DNA of 64,000 nt from Petunia secreta (GCA_029990175.1 JARKIP010000033.1:22179001-22243000), one strand, 5' to 3'; shown: positions 23,338 to 35,639, numbered from the stretch's first letter. The notes: a model not told the origin generated them from the sequence alone. A program made the numbers and translations.

Positions 23338-23350
23338 TTCTCCTCCACTT
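23338..23350 (-). promoter_or_regulatory. Polypurine tract of the Tekay-like element
   Basis: On the - strand AAGTGGAGGAGAA directly precedes the 3' LTR start TGAAACGACC. Position and composition are as expected. Confidence 0.75.
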
Positions 23351-23708
23351 AAACTCTCGTTCGTCCTCGAACGAGCCTAAGTTTAAAGCAAGATTCACGC
23401 AGATAACAAGAGAACTTATACAACTTTCATAAACTATTCCACGGATATTATCTCATGATTATAGAATCAGAATTATGACACGCACATCAAACCCTTGGAT
23501 AAAAACATAGCTGGATAATATCATAACGTCATTGCCCAGCTTATTTTGACTAAACTGATCCTTCCTCGATCACGAGAGGAGAGTTCTACATTTTCAAAGC
23601 AAGGATATGTGAAACTCTGGATGGACTAACATGATTCAGCCGATAATCACCTCTTCGATATATCCTTTGATATAAAACAGGTCGATGGAACTAAGAATTA
23701 GCTAACGC

Positions 23709-24105
23709 GTGATGCAATACGGGGAGCTTTTGAAGTACCTTGTTACTACACACTATAGAAGATTTAATGCAAGCTATATTATTTTTACGAATGCACCATG
23801 CAACACCTCAGTTGATGTTAGGGTTGTTCCGCAAGCTCCTTCTGGAAATATAGTTACTCATATCCTAATGTATGTCAAAGGTTCATCTGGACAGGGTCTA
23901 TCATATAAGGATAAGGATCATACAAATACTACTGGATAGTATGATGCAGAGCAGGAATGATCTTCAAACTGTACATCTACTTCAGGGTATTGTCCTTGAA
24001 TTGGAATTATTATGACTTGAAAAAGTAAATATAAAAGAGACATGTAGTTGGACCTTCAGCTGAGGCAGAATACCAGCAACAGAGTTGATTACATGTGCAC
24101 TTATA
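23709..24105 (+). pseudogene. Decayed Copia-type RNase H fragment inside the Tekay-like element
   Basis: On the + strand, THILMYVKGSSGQGLSYKDK is followed after a stop by DAEQE and TSTSGYC, then SAEAEYQQQ. The order matches the Ty1/Copia RNase H pattern (YLKG-PG-G, DADWAG, STSGYC, SAEAEY). Many stops interrupt it. It is foreign to a Gypsy element and in the opposite orientation to its host gag. Confidence 0.5.
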
Positions 24106-24189
24106 ACGCTAAAGTAACTTCTCAAAGAGTTGAGGTGTGAAAGAGATATATGATGGATTGTCGATAAGCTGCACTAGACCTTTACCTCT

Positions 24190-24530
24190 AAATTTCCATG
24201 ATGTAAAACAGCGTCGGTATGAGGATCCAATTCTAGTTGAATACAGACGGATAGCCAGAAGAAAACTGGAGTAGCCATACAGGTAACCACTGACGGTGTT
24301 TTCATGTACAAAGATAGACTTTGCATTTCTGATGTTGCAAATTTACGTGGACAGATTATGGTCGAGGCACATTGTTCTAAATACACTGTTCATCCAGGTT
24401 CGACTAAAATGTACCATGATCTTAAGCAGATTAATTAGTGGGATGGAATGAAGTGTGACATAGTAGAATTTATGGCTCAGTGTTCTAATTGCCAGCAAGT
24501 TAAAGTCGTGTCATTTTTCCAGACTTTATG
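24190..24530 (+). pseudogene. Chromoviral integrase zinc-finger fragment, + strand
   Basis: The translation shows RRYEDPILVEYRR, then after a shift DRLCISDVANLRGQIMVEAH, YTVHPGSTKMYHDLKQ, a TAG, and CDIVEFMAQCSNCQQVKV. This is the HHCC zinc finger of a Tekay-type integrase. It lies on the strand opposite to the element's gag, so the interior has been rearranged or has received an inverted fragment. Confidence 0.65.
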
Positions 24531-24739
24531 TTTTCAGCAGATAGGTACGTATATATATAATCAGGTTGCCAGCTTATCTCTGTCATTAATCGATTATTAG
24601 TGGGTTTAGCAATGATCGATACTTATTGTAGATTCTGTCGTGGCCTTATTTTGGGTCGTGAGAAAAGTGGTATCCACACCTCAGAGATTTAATATTACCA
24701 TTCAGTATTTGGAGGAAGACTCCTCCACTTAAAGCACGA

Positions 24740-25900
24740 ACTCATGCAGTCATTTGAATAGGAATAACATTCCTCGCACCGTCTGCTGGACTAAAGAAGA
24801 TTTAGCTAAAAGCTGAACGTAGGCAGACCTAAGCTACCAACTACCCTTTCGAGTTGCCAAATAGTTGCAACTCTCGAGTTCACAACTCCATACCTTTGCC
24901 ATAAACACCACCGCCCGATGGATGGTACTTCTATATAAAAATTTCAGCAGAGTTTCCCCTGAAACTGGATGATCCGCAAAAACAGGACCAGCACTATACT
25001 ATAGATGGGAATGGATACCCGGATAAAATAATATCCAAAATAATAATATGCTTACCCGGCTACAATAACACGTACTCTGGCTCAACACAGGGAACGTCAC
25101 AAGCGGCTACCAATCGCCCAAGCTCACTAGTGCCGGACGAAGAAGAAATGGAAATGGACCGAGGATGGAAATAATTAGAGCTTCAGGAAGCTCATCATTT
25201 TATTTGCTTGGCTCCCAGAGCTACACTACTTCCGAATCAGGCTAACCAAAGAATCACAATTGAAGAGATAGACATTAAATAAGTTTTATGGAATGACATC
25301 TATGCCAATTTAACCTCCCAATAAGAAGGAAACTCTGACAATTTACTAGAAAATCCTTTTATAATCCAGATAAACTCATGGGATAACATGACTTTACTAG
25401 CGTTTTGAACCAAGAGGAGATATGTAGATCGAATATTACTTACTAACCACTTTACGCCGGAAGAAACCATGACAATCTCTTATGGTGATGAACTAGAATC
25501 CCATCATCCAACCAATACGGAATTCCGAAAAGAGAGGTAGACTGACTTGACATTATAATAGAAGGTGGCACAATAGGATGCCAAGCAGACAATAGCAATG
25601 CTCATCGTCAAATCTCTCATATTTAGATCAGATAAACTAGTAGGGTCTCATAAATTCCAGGAATAAATCGTATCAGATGCTCACCCCTCTACCGCAACCG
25701 ATTCTTAATTACGGCAATATCCAAGAAAATCGTCGAAACATGATAAAACACACCTTTTCCAGATCGATCGAAAGAATCAAATCTTACTCACATTTAATAG
25801 AAGAAGAAATCTCAGGGTCTACTACCTCGGATACTTCAGCATCCTGCCAGACTGGTAGTTCATAAAACCGCCTCTGCGGCTGAACTAAGCCGTTAAACTA
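24740..25900. other. Unassigned interior of the Tekay-like element
   Basis: No recognisable domain. GACTCCTCCACTTAAA at about 24719-24735 echoes the sequence beside the PPT (23341-23353), hinting at a duplicated or rearranged 3' end. No convincing ORF longer than about 60 codons. Confidence 0.4.
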
Positions 25901-27250
25901 ATAATTACCTTCTGAAGAATAATTGCCACCACGCTCTCAACCTTTACTGGATCGTGGAATTTCTTTAGCTGATTGAGATCTAAATAAAATTCCCTGCGAC
26001 AGTGCAGGTGCCTGAGACCGAGAGAAAGGACGACGACCTACTTGCCGAAATAAGGAAAAACTCCTCAAAGGATAACCAGACTTATGACAATGATAACACC
26101 TTTTCGACTAAAAATGGAAGCTGGAAAGATTGTTGATAGCTACAAAGAGAAAGCTGAGTCTAATCTTTATGAACTACCCGCGCACTCTGAGAATCGCGCT
26201 CTACAAGCTGAATAACTTGGAAGGTGACCTCCCAAAATAATCAAAACTCTTACCTCCAAATGAGGTACCATGGTTACCCACTAGGGCCATGGGATCTCTT
26301 GCTCTCCCGCTCTAACTTATGGTATGCCTCGTACCTCTGAGCAATATTAATAACAACATCAACTGAAATCTCGATCTCAATCTCTCGAGCCACCTGGGAT
26401 CAGAAGAAAAAATAAAGGTCATCAATAAATCTTTGAATCTCTCGAAAGGCTCATGGACTAGTTCTAATACATATTCAGTCATTCTATAGAATTCAATCTC
26501 ATATTCTAAAACACCAACAGGCTAACCGACAGGCTACCCTGTCCAATCTACTCGAACTGGCAACATTTTCCATCTCGCTCGCAGCACGAAAGGACCTTTT
26601 TCCACAAATCTAGAAGAAAAATTGAACCACGTTAGCTAATAAGAGAGCGGCCCACCAATTCAAGGCTGGACCCTGAAACTGGAAAGCAGAATAATCAACA
26701 CCATACCGCTCGATATAATCAAGAGCCTGAATGATACGCTCACATTATTTTATTTTAAAAAGAATCACGAGGTTTATCTGATGCATGGCTTGAGAATATC
26801 GGAAGATTCAACCGCGTAAAATAATGCAACCACTTTGGGCACTCGGACCGAACTGTAACCTCGGCTGGCTAACCAGCCAGAACAATTAGAGGTACAACAC
26901 ATACTACCTCCGGAATATAATTTACTACAGCAATATTAAGAACCAGAAAAGGAGCTCCATGATATCGAAAGTCTGCACATGCGGCAACCTGATAGGCTGC
27001 CCAGCGAATAATAGGTTCTTACAGTAGCTGCGTCGCCAAAATTCTCCTAAAAGCATCGTAGAGAGCCAAGGGAACCACAAGGCCCTACTCCCTTGCCCAT
27101 CGCGAGCTCGTACAACTAGGCCCTCCGTAACCAGATCGTCGGCATGATAAAAAACTCTCGGGGCTTCGTCAGTGCTAACCCTAGGCCAGACTGCTTCGTC
27201 TTGAACTCATACGTTTGCTGATTTATCGCACGAGGGTTCACAATTACCAC
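25900..27250 (-). pseudogene. Decayed gag of the Tekay-like element
   Basis: On the - strand a capsid-like run GVDYSAFQFQGPALNWWAAL is visible (about 26700-26640), followed by remnants of the Y-E-F and RRFIDGL signatures (FERFKDL, QRFIDD). A knuckle-like CYHCHKSGYP (about 26101-26072) shows the first histidine position replaced by Tyr. Frameshifts and stops are so dense that no ORF survives. Gag is the only pol-gag part on the element's own strand. Confidence 0.55.
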
Positions 27251-27430
27251 GAAGAAATTAACAAATTAACAAAAATATTTTTGCATCCTAGACTGACGCA
27301 CGATCAGAAATGAAGGAGTGAAACTTCCTAAAATGCCATCATAGCCTCTCGTAGATAAGTACGGACGTCTACGTACCCATCAGCGAGACTCTACTAGACA
27401 CTGTCTTAGTCTGGATAGACTCTAAACCGG

Positions 27431-27442
27431 GCTCTGATACCA
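27431..27442 (-). promoter_or_regulatory. Primer-binding site, tRNA-iMet type, Tekay-like element
   Basis: TGGTATCAGAGC on the - strand, two bases from the 5' LTR edge (27445). Same tRNA as the CRM-like element. Confidence 0.85.
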
Positions 27443-27444
27443 AC

Positions 27445-30046
27445 TGACACGACCCGGAATCCGGTTAGGCCGTGCGGGCACCCGACATCCTCCCCTAGAC
27501 CCGTCGGGCGAACCCTTACCAATTAAATTAGGAAAATAAATATAATAGTTCATAAATAAGGACAAAACTTAAAAAAAACACACAGACATATTGACACTTC
27601 TAAGCTGTACGAAAGACAATTACAGCTAACTACCCGACATACTAAGTTTAGGGCTATCCAGACTAGACATCTAAGAGTACAAAAAAAGACAAATACCTCC
27701 TGAAGGGAGCAAAATGCAACTGAAATAATAACAAATAAACTGGTGGCCATCCAAAATAAAAGCTGGCTCACCCTGACAGCTGAAGTCGTCTTCGCTCCTT
27801 TACAACGTGGCAAACTCAATCCTGGAGCGAACCTCCCGAAACGAAATAGATAGACAAGAAACAAACAACAAACAAGGGTGAGTCAAAAGGACTCAATAAG
27901 TGGGGCAGACTAGCCACCTCAAAGAATAGGATAGCTAGCCAGGGAGAAGAAAAACAGATAAACGAAATCCATCTTATTTGAACTATAAACAGGCAAAGCC
28001 AAATAATAACTGAAAACACGTATGGAATCATAAACAGCCAGGGACATAAGGTAGACAGAACGTATAGATATCCTGAACATGTCGAAAATCAGAAATACAT
28101 CCTGTTGCGGCGTGCAACCCGATCCATATATTCATACCGTTGCGGCGTGCAACCCGATCCGCATATTTATACTGTTGCGGCGTGCAACCCGATCCGATCC
28201 ATGTATTTATATTGTCGCAACGTGCGACCCGGGATACGAGCTAGAAATATATGGGCAAACTGAGATACGGTATACATACCGCATCTATAAAACACAACAC
28301 GATAGTCACACAATAGTCAGCACGCGGTGCAATGAAATGGGATGAATGCAGTATGATGCAATAGTGTCACATGCGCCAAATAGATGGAGCAGAATCCTCC
28401 TGCTCCGGGGGCGGAATCCTCCTACCCTCAATATGATGCAATGGAGCGGAATCCTCCTGCTCCGAGGGCGGAATCCTCCTACCCTCAATATGATGCAATG
28501 GAGCGGAATCCTCCTGCTCCGAGAGTGGAATCCTCCTACCCTCAATATGATGCAATGGAGCGGAGTCCTCCTGCTCCGAGGGCGGAATCATCCTACCCTC
28601 AATATGATGCAATGGAGCGGAATCCTCCTGCTCCGAGGGCGGAATTCTCCTACCCTCAATATGATGCGATCATAACCCTTCACCGGCGCGGGACTCTCAT
28701 CGACTGCCGGGAAGTATATGTCAACTCACAACCAGAATACAATTCTCAGATCCTCAATGCAATACCAACAACAGAACATAATGTATAATATAGAATATAA
28801 ATCCAAAGCTAAGGCGTAATGATTATGCCTATCGGCAGCTACACACGTAAGGAACACGTGGTAGAAAATCCACGAGGCCAGGTGCCTCCAAAGAAATGGA
28901 TATAAACACTTACCTCTCTCAAAAGTTAGCATTGCGACCAACAACCGCGTTATTTTTTGAATTCATTGCCAAACGATCCCACTATGATCAATAAGCAGAA
29001 AAATATATCACATTAGGCTAAAGGCTTCATTCCTCACATCTTAGGGCAATCCAGGTAGCAACCTGATACCCTATTCGCATACGCAATACGCAGGCCAGGC
29101 CTATATACAGGGTTCAAAGCCACATAACCAAACCCCTAATAAATTACATCTATATGTTGCCCGTAACTCACTGAGTACGAATATATAATCAATTCCATTA
29201 TCGGGGTCCATTTGACCCTTTAAACTATTAATTGAACTTATTAAAACGATGTATAATATTCCAAGTTTTACCGTTAAAACATATTCAAACACACGTAATA
29301 AACTCAAATAATATATTAGGATCATTACCTGAATGTTTCAGGGTGAAAATTCTACTTTTCTCCAGCCCCTTTTCTCATTTTCTGGCATTTTTTTTACTGC
29401 ACTGCGTGTTTGCTTTGTTTCTGCTTCTCCTGTTTCTAATCTGATCAATATGAGCTTGATAAGCTCACCAACTGACAATATTCTCTTTCTATCATCCATT
29501 TCTCTTTCCTTTTGTCTTTTCTCTTTTTCGTCTTTTTCCTTTTTTTTCTTTTAAAATTCGCAGTTACGGTAAAAATTAAAACGGTAACCTACGATATTCG
29601 AAATAATTTCAACTTTTGCATCCAAGTTATACAAAATATATGTAACATACTCGCGAAGACGGATCTCAACTTGGACTCCCGAAACTCAAAAATGCGAATT
29701 TAAATGAAAAAGGTCAAATTATTTAACTTTCGGCATTTTAGCGGAAACTTGCCGAACAACATCGAAATTCACTTTTGAAAGTTCAAAATGGTCATAAATA
29801 ATCATACGAACCCAACGGCGCTTTCGGATTTCGAATCGGAGCTCATTCGGCAAAACCAAGCTCGAAAATCTCTTTTTAATATTTATCGCCAATAAAAACT
29901 GAAACCTTCTTCCGATGCCCACCAAACGAGGTCTGATTTAGCTCAAATTTTACAGATAGGTCCTAATGGACATTACGAATATTCTAAAATTATCGGCATG
30001 CCAATCGAAGTCCTAACTTCCGAAACGACTGACCGAGGTCGTTTCA
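27445..30046 (-). repeat. 5' LTR of the Tekay-like element
   Basis: 2602 bp, colinear with 20705-23337. It carries the 35-bp array at 28104-28230 and the 57-bp array at 28385-28669. It ends GGTCGTTTCA at 30046, followed by the duplication ATGCA. Confidence 0.93.
28385..28669. repeat. 57-bp minisatellite, 5' LTR copy, five units
   Basis: Five regular units with GCGGAATCCTCCTACC cores. One fewer occurrence than the partner LTR. Confidence 0.85.
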
Positions 30047-30051
30047 ATGCA

Positions 30052-31320
30052 ATACCAACAACAGGGGATAACATATAATAAAATGTAAATCCAAAGCTAA
30101 GGCGTACTGAGTACGCCTATCGGCAGCTTCACACGTAAGGAACACGTGGTAAAAAATCTACAAGGCCAAATGCCTCTAAAGAAATGGATATAATCACTTA
30201 TCTTGTCTTAAAGCTAGCACTGCTACTCAACAACCGATTTATCTTTTGGATTCACTTCCAAACGATCTCGCTATATTCAATAAGCAGAAAAATATATCAG
30301 ATAAGGCTAAAGGCTTACATCTTAGAACAATCCGGGTAGGAACCCGACACCCGATTCACATAGGCAATACGCAGTCCAGGCCTATGTACACGGTTCAACA
30401 TCACATAACCAAACCATAAATAAATTATATTTATGGGTTGCCCATAATTTCCTGAGTACGAATATATAATCAATTCCATTATCGGGGTCCAATTAGCCTT
30501 TGAAACTATCAATTTAACTTATGAGAACGGTGCCTACTATCCCAATTTCTACCATTAAAATATATTCAAACACGCATAACAAACCGAAATAATAAATTAA
30601 CATCATTATCCGGATGATTCGGGGTGAAAATTCTATCTTTTCCTTCTCATTTTCCTTTTCTTTATATATTTTTCTGGCATTTTTCCCTCCAAGTAATCCC
30701 TTTCGTTTTCCGTTTCTGTTTTGTGTTTCTCTGTCTCATTCTTGTTTCTGTTCTATATATGCTGGAAATATTCCACCGCCTCTAGCTTTTCCTTTTTCTC
30801 TCTCTTTTCTTTTCTTTTTCTTTTTTTGAAAATTTGTTATCGTGACGAAATTTAAAATGGAACCCTACGAAACTCATAATAACCTCACATCTTACATACA
30901 ATTTATACAAAATTTATGTGATGTACTCGATAAGACGGATCTTGAATCGAATTCCCGAAACTCAAGATATAAATTAAACGAAAAGAAATCAAATTATTAA
31001 TTTTTGGAATATTAGCGGAAACTATCCGAACGACCTCGAAATTTATTTTTGAAAGTTCACACAAGTAACAATTAATCATACGAACCTAACGACGCTTTCG
31101 AATTTCGAATCGGAGCACATTCACCAAATTCGAGCTAGAAAACCTCTTTTTAAAATTTACCGACGACGAAAATTGAAACCTTCATCCAATACCTATCAAA
31201 CGATGTCCGATTTAGCTCAAATTTTATAGACAAGTCCTAATGGACATTACGAAAAATTTAAAACTATCAGCACGCCAATCGAAATCTTAACTCCCGAAAC
31301 GACTATCTAAGGTCGTTTCA
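30052..31320 (-). mobile_element. Divergent Tekay-like solo LTR, piece 3 of 3
   Basis: It continues the host LTR after the ATGCA duplication (ATACCAACAACAGGGGATAA onward) and ends GGTCGTTTCA at 31320. With pieces 1 and 2 it rebuilds one LTR of the family. Flanks at 11780-11784 and 31321-31325 do not give a clear duplication. Confidence 0.85.
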
Positions 31321-32825
31321 TGTTTCACCATACGAACATGGTATATAGGATAAATATGAGGCACAAACTGAGAAGTGTTGCACCCCCTTGAAATGAGTGC
31401 ATGTACATCACAAGACACTTCGAAAACCTCACAAAGGGGACGGGGTTCTTCTTTCTATCAAAATAAATCGAATTCGAAAGTGCACCACCCTTCTTTACTT
31501 TACAACCAGCCTCTTTTTCAATCCATATGGAGAAAGGGACTTAGGAAAGCAAGAAAGGAAAGCATGTGAGTTTTTACCTGTAAATGCGGAGAGGAGTCTC
31601 TTATACTTTATCACTTATTTTGCCAAACATGAAAACAACAGCAAGTTCTCATATATGATTCAAAGTTTCAAACCAATAGTTTCCCGAGGTCGGTCGCAAA
31701 CTTGTTTAGCGGCCAGAGTTTGATGGTAAGTACTTAGCTTAAGTGCATATTAGGCAATCTTTAGATGAAACTTTAACAATTTTGGCTTTTGATATTAAGC
31801 GTTTTCAATCCACTATCTTCACATCATAAAAGTAAACTTTTATCTTTTGCCTAATAAAATTCCAAGTTACTATCTAGAGATATTAATCATTTATTGTTGC
31901 TCAATGATCATTGAACTCTAATGCTAATTATTTTTTGTTGTGTTACTGATGACACTTGCTAATACAAATCTTCCGTCTTTAGTTTAGTTTCAAACAAGAA
32001 ATAATTGAAGAAGAGGTTAAAGAATTCAAATCCCTTAATAGTCTTTTCAGGGAACTTTTTCTTATTTCTCTGACATAAGGGTTCGGTAATTATGCAAAGA
32101 AAGAGTGACAATTAACATAAAAAAAAAAGGAAAAAAAGCAAAAATATTGAGAAAAATCTATATCTACATATATCTATAATTCAGGGTATTGACGACGTGA
32201 CTTGACACCTCTCTTTAAACAAGAATTATATCTATCTTTTTTTCTAATTTTTTCCCAACTTCCTCCTCTTTTTTCTTGAGTTAGTTGCTAAAAAAAAACA
32301 ACTCATTAATTGTAATGACTCATCATACACTTAATACTATTCAATATCATTAACATTATTTAATAATCCACTAATTACATTGCTTTACCTATTCTCACAA
32401 TTTTAGTCGATCATCTGTCTTATTGTCCATTAGCTATTTTGGCTTTCCCACACTTAATTTCACTATGACTTTACAAATTCCAAAATGTTTATGGAAGGGG
32501 AGTGACATTTATTTCTCTTAAAGTCTGTTAAGACAAATAACGTACGGTGTACTAATTTTTGTTAGCTACAAAAAGGGAAATATAGGAAAGCTTATGACCA
32601 TCTCGTAGCCCTTTGCACTCATATGCTTACCGTGTAAGTGTACTTTCTTTTTTTTTTATAAAAGAAAACGAGAAGAAAAACTCCATCTGTTGTTTCAAAA
32701 TAATCCACATTGCATGGCTGCTAATATAATTAGTAGAGCCGGGAACTTGTGAGTATTGAATGGTTTATTCATTTCTTTTTGAAATTAATTTGATATCTCT
32801 ATTCAATTTCTCCGAATTAGATTGT

Positions 32826-32856
<31 letters not shown>

Positions 32857-33680
32857 TGATATAGTGTGGCATTTTATAGTATGTTTAATTCTATCACTAT
32901 TTGTTTTGAGCTTGTGGCAAGAGCTCAAAACAATACAAAAGTGGCTCCTCAAGATGAGAGATAATTAATTTTGGAATTCTTGCGATGCAAATAATCCATC
33001 TCCCTCATATACTCTATATAGTGTGGCATTCGTCATGTACTCTCCACTTTTTTCATAACAAATATTTAAAAACAACTAGGTGCAACTTAATTATCTGTGT
33101 ATATATTACACAGATATATGAGTTATCAACTGTAAATCTTTGAAAGTTCCTTACGGAAGAATGTAACCGCCAAAACTGAGAAGACTGGGCAAAGATAACA
33201 AATGTTCTTAAATGTTAAATCAAACCACGTGTGCATTAATTCATACGCTTAGGTAAAAAATAGCGTCTTTCAGTAATCTATATAGTACGCTAACATTATA
33301 AACATTTTCTTTATGTAAAACAATGTCCAAGAGTATCTTAAATGTGTAGACTTAGCTAACTGAAACATGTAAATACATTATTTTATTCAAACAAACTGTC
33401 TCTGTATATTGAGAAATTATTACCGGTATGACTAAAATGAGCCAATGAAGACAATTTCATGATTGACGTTCTTTTTATTTTTCTAACTTTGCCAGCATAC
33501 CATTGAGTGTAAAACCGTGTTCAACTCAAACACAGGGATGTTATTAAGAATATGTATGTAGGTTAATTACATTTATATATAATTTAAAAGACTTATTTTT
33601 AAAAAAATATAGTAATATTATTCAAATTACAAAACATAGCATTATTTTTTATATACAAGCTGTTACAAACAACTACAAAA
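31321..33680. other. AT-rich intergenic DNA, no recognised gene
   Basis: No domain recognised. A 28-T run spans 32830-32857. An open stretch of about 108 codons (31397-31723, +) ends just before TTTGATGGTAAGTAC, which contains a good splice-donor-like GTAAGT. I see no matching exon partner and do not call a gene. This may be old single-copy sequence between transposon clusters. Confidence 0.4.
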
Positions 33681-33779
33681 GAAAAACCCTAGCCTCCACC
33701 CTATATTCCTCCCCTCGCCGCCCCTCATAGCCGCATATTTCCCCCACTGGCCCCGCTAGACTGCCGCCGCTGCTGTCCA

Positions 33780-33935
33780 AGTCTGCTGAAACAGTTAGAA
33801 ACAGTCAACAGTCTGAAACGGTGCAGAAACAACGTGAAATAGTGCAAAAACAGTCTAAAACAGTACAGAAACAGTCTGAAACAATGCTGAAACAGTGTTG
33901 AAACCTGCAGAAACAGTGCAGAAAATAGTGCAGAA
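33780..33935. repeat. Degenerate AAACAGT-type short repeats
   Basis: GAAACAGT, GAAACGGT and CTAAAACAGT variants recur roughly every 10-22 bp (for example AACAGTCTGAAAC). The array is irregular and gives a spurious Phe/Leu-rich frame on the - strand. Confidence 0.6.
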
Positions 33936-34084
33936 TTGATGCGATCCGGATTAGCCATCGAGAGCTTGAAGCCGTATAATTATCCATCAAGAGTTTTAAG
34001 GACGTAAATGAACTATGGCTAGAGGATTTGAAGGCTCAAAGCACGCTAAAATGGAAGTTAAGAGCTTATTGGAATTTGGGTCCA

Positions 34085-34217
34085 CGCGATCGCGAGGCAA
34101 CAGGCGCGATCGCGCAGAATCAGTCAATTCAGTGCACGATCGCGAGATACTCCACGCGATCGCGATGAATTTTCAGATCACCGGAGCGACCGCGACACCC
34201 AAGGCGCGATCGCGATT
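34085..34217. repeat. Cluster of GCGATCGC palindromes
   Basis: Within about 130 bp there are four exact GCGATCGC octamers (in CACGCGATCGCGAGG, GGCGCGATCGCGCAG, CACGCGATCGCGATG and GGCGCGATCGCGATT), plus a fifth CGATCGCG and a variant GCGACCGCG. The surrounding DNA is AT-rich, so this is a local CpG island of palindromes. Confidence 0.85.
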
Positions 34218-34250
34218 AGAATCGTTTCAGACTGTTTTACTATTTTAATT

Positions 34251-35110
34251 CAGTGAGCATTATTTCAAGTTAAGAATAGTAGGGTTAAATTAGTTAACAA
34301 TACTTTGTCATGATACTCATTGTCAAAGATTCTGTATAAGTGGTGGATGAAGGTTTAAATAGCATAACGAAATTTTTCTTGATATATACAATGACAATCA
34401 TGTGATAAAGCTGAAAGTGATAAAATTAAATAACTTATTGTTGACACTGCATACCCAAATCACGCTTCATAGAATCAAGTCCATTACATGGTTGCCCGCG
34501 TAAACATCCACTGTATGTAGAGAACTTCCCAATACTTCCAATATCTTAGCGATTGAGGAAATGCCATATTGTTTCGGAGAATAACAAGAAAACCCATTTT
34601 CCCGTCGAGGTCATACATTTAATGGCGAAAAGGAGGGATTTAGAACATGGAAAAGTGTGTACCTGCACAGATCAACGTCGACTACCACATTTTGATTCAA
34701 AGAAAAAAATTAGAAACAAAAGATAGTTAGGATAATGATTGTTAATAATAATTACTATAAGATGAAAGGAGGGATAAAAAGAATTTAACATGAAAGGAAA
34801 TATAAAAAGAAAGACTTACTAAAGTATAGGACACCATCAGTATCAATACCAATAGGCAATGTGAAGCATGAATTCAAATGGGCGAAAACATTGAAGAATC
34901 ATGCAAAACGCAAGAAGCTGCATAGATAATATTTTGGTAATGACATATTTGCACATTGCAAAACAGATACGTGCATTGGGTGAAAGAAAGAGTATTTGTA
35001 GAAACATCATTTGCATATAAAGTCCATTAAATTAGACATTAAATTTAATTTTAAGGTGTCATAAATTTACACATTAAATATTTTAGGAGGTTATGGACAT
35101 AAAAGGTTGA
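34251..35110. other. AT-rich DNA without recognised gene
   Basis: No ORF of note. On the - strand short open stretches at about 34440-34680 follow a possible acceptor (TGTGCAG), but I cannot identify a protein. The upper end probably contains decayed LINE sequence continuing from the ORF2 fragment. Confidence 0.35.
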
Positions 35111-35119
35111 AATAAGAAA

Positions 35120-35635
35120 AAACTTGGTACTTGCATCACCATCACAAATTCAAGATATTCGAGACTTTAGTTTCTAGAAGTCTTCCTCACTTTTGAGAAT
35201 GGAGTTGAATTCAGTTTGTAAAAAATGCTCAAGGTTCCGAAGGAATGCGCTGTTGGGTAACTTCGTATACTGCCAAGTCTGGCTAGCAAGGTTTTTTTTT
35301 TTGGTTTTAAAGATGTTGCCAAAGGTCTCACGATTCCAAACTTTTACATTTGATTTAAAAAGCTTACTAGCAGTACAAAAATATGTAAAAGTAATCCATG
35401 CATGATTAATAACATTTACTAAGTCTGGGTGATGACACCATATCTTCTCCAAATGACGAGGTCTACAACTATGATTATAAGCCCTTTAATCAGTCAATTT
35501 GACTAGGAGGGGGCAGTGATCCGACTGCACTCTAGGCAGGTGAGTGACAATAGAATTTGGGAAAATATTAAGCCATTTTTCATGTATAATACATTGGCCT
35601 AAGCTTTCAAGGATAAAGCCATGGTTATATCTCCG
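35120..35635 (-). pseudogene. L1-type LINE ORF2 fragment (endonuclease end to pre-RT linker)
   Basis: On the - strand the frame shows THLPRVQSDHCPLLVKL, containing the SDH motif that closes an APE-type endonuclease. The linker follows (PRHLEKIW, KVWNRETFGNIFKTKKKN, FNSILKSEEDF), then a TAG at the Trp position and a decayed GDASTKFF. A TAA lies at about 35490. The reverse-transcriptase core is missing. This is an old fragment, broken before the Copia element arrived nearby. Confidence 0.75.
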
Positions 35636-35639
35636 TTAT

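Larger units (their letters stand above)
20705..30046 (-). mobile_element. Complete Tekay-like Ty3/Gypsy element with long LTRs and gutted interior
   Basis: LTRs at 20705-23337 and 27445-30046 both run TGACACGACC to GGTCGTTTCA and are very similar. A 5-bp duplication ATGCA flanks the element (20700-20704 and 30047-30051). The PBS for tRNA-iMet is at 27431-27442 and a PPT (AAGTGGAGGAGAA on the - strand) at 23338-23350. The 4.1 kb interior keeps only a decayed gag on the - strand plus foreign fragments on the + strand. Tekay-like affiliation is inferred from gag, leader and the pre-PPT sequence. It is non-autonomous. Confidence 0.9.

Noticed and set aside
31397..31723. 108-codon frame followed by GTAAGT, as a possible host exon
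   Set aside because: No recognisable domain, no partner exon and no acceptor that makes a longer frame; described only in the intergenic entry.
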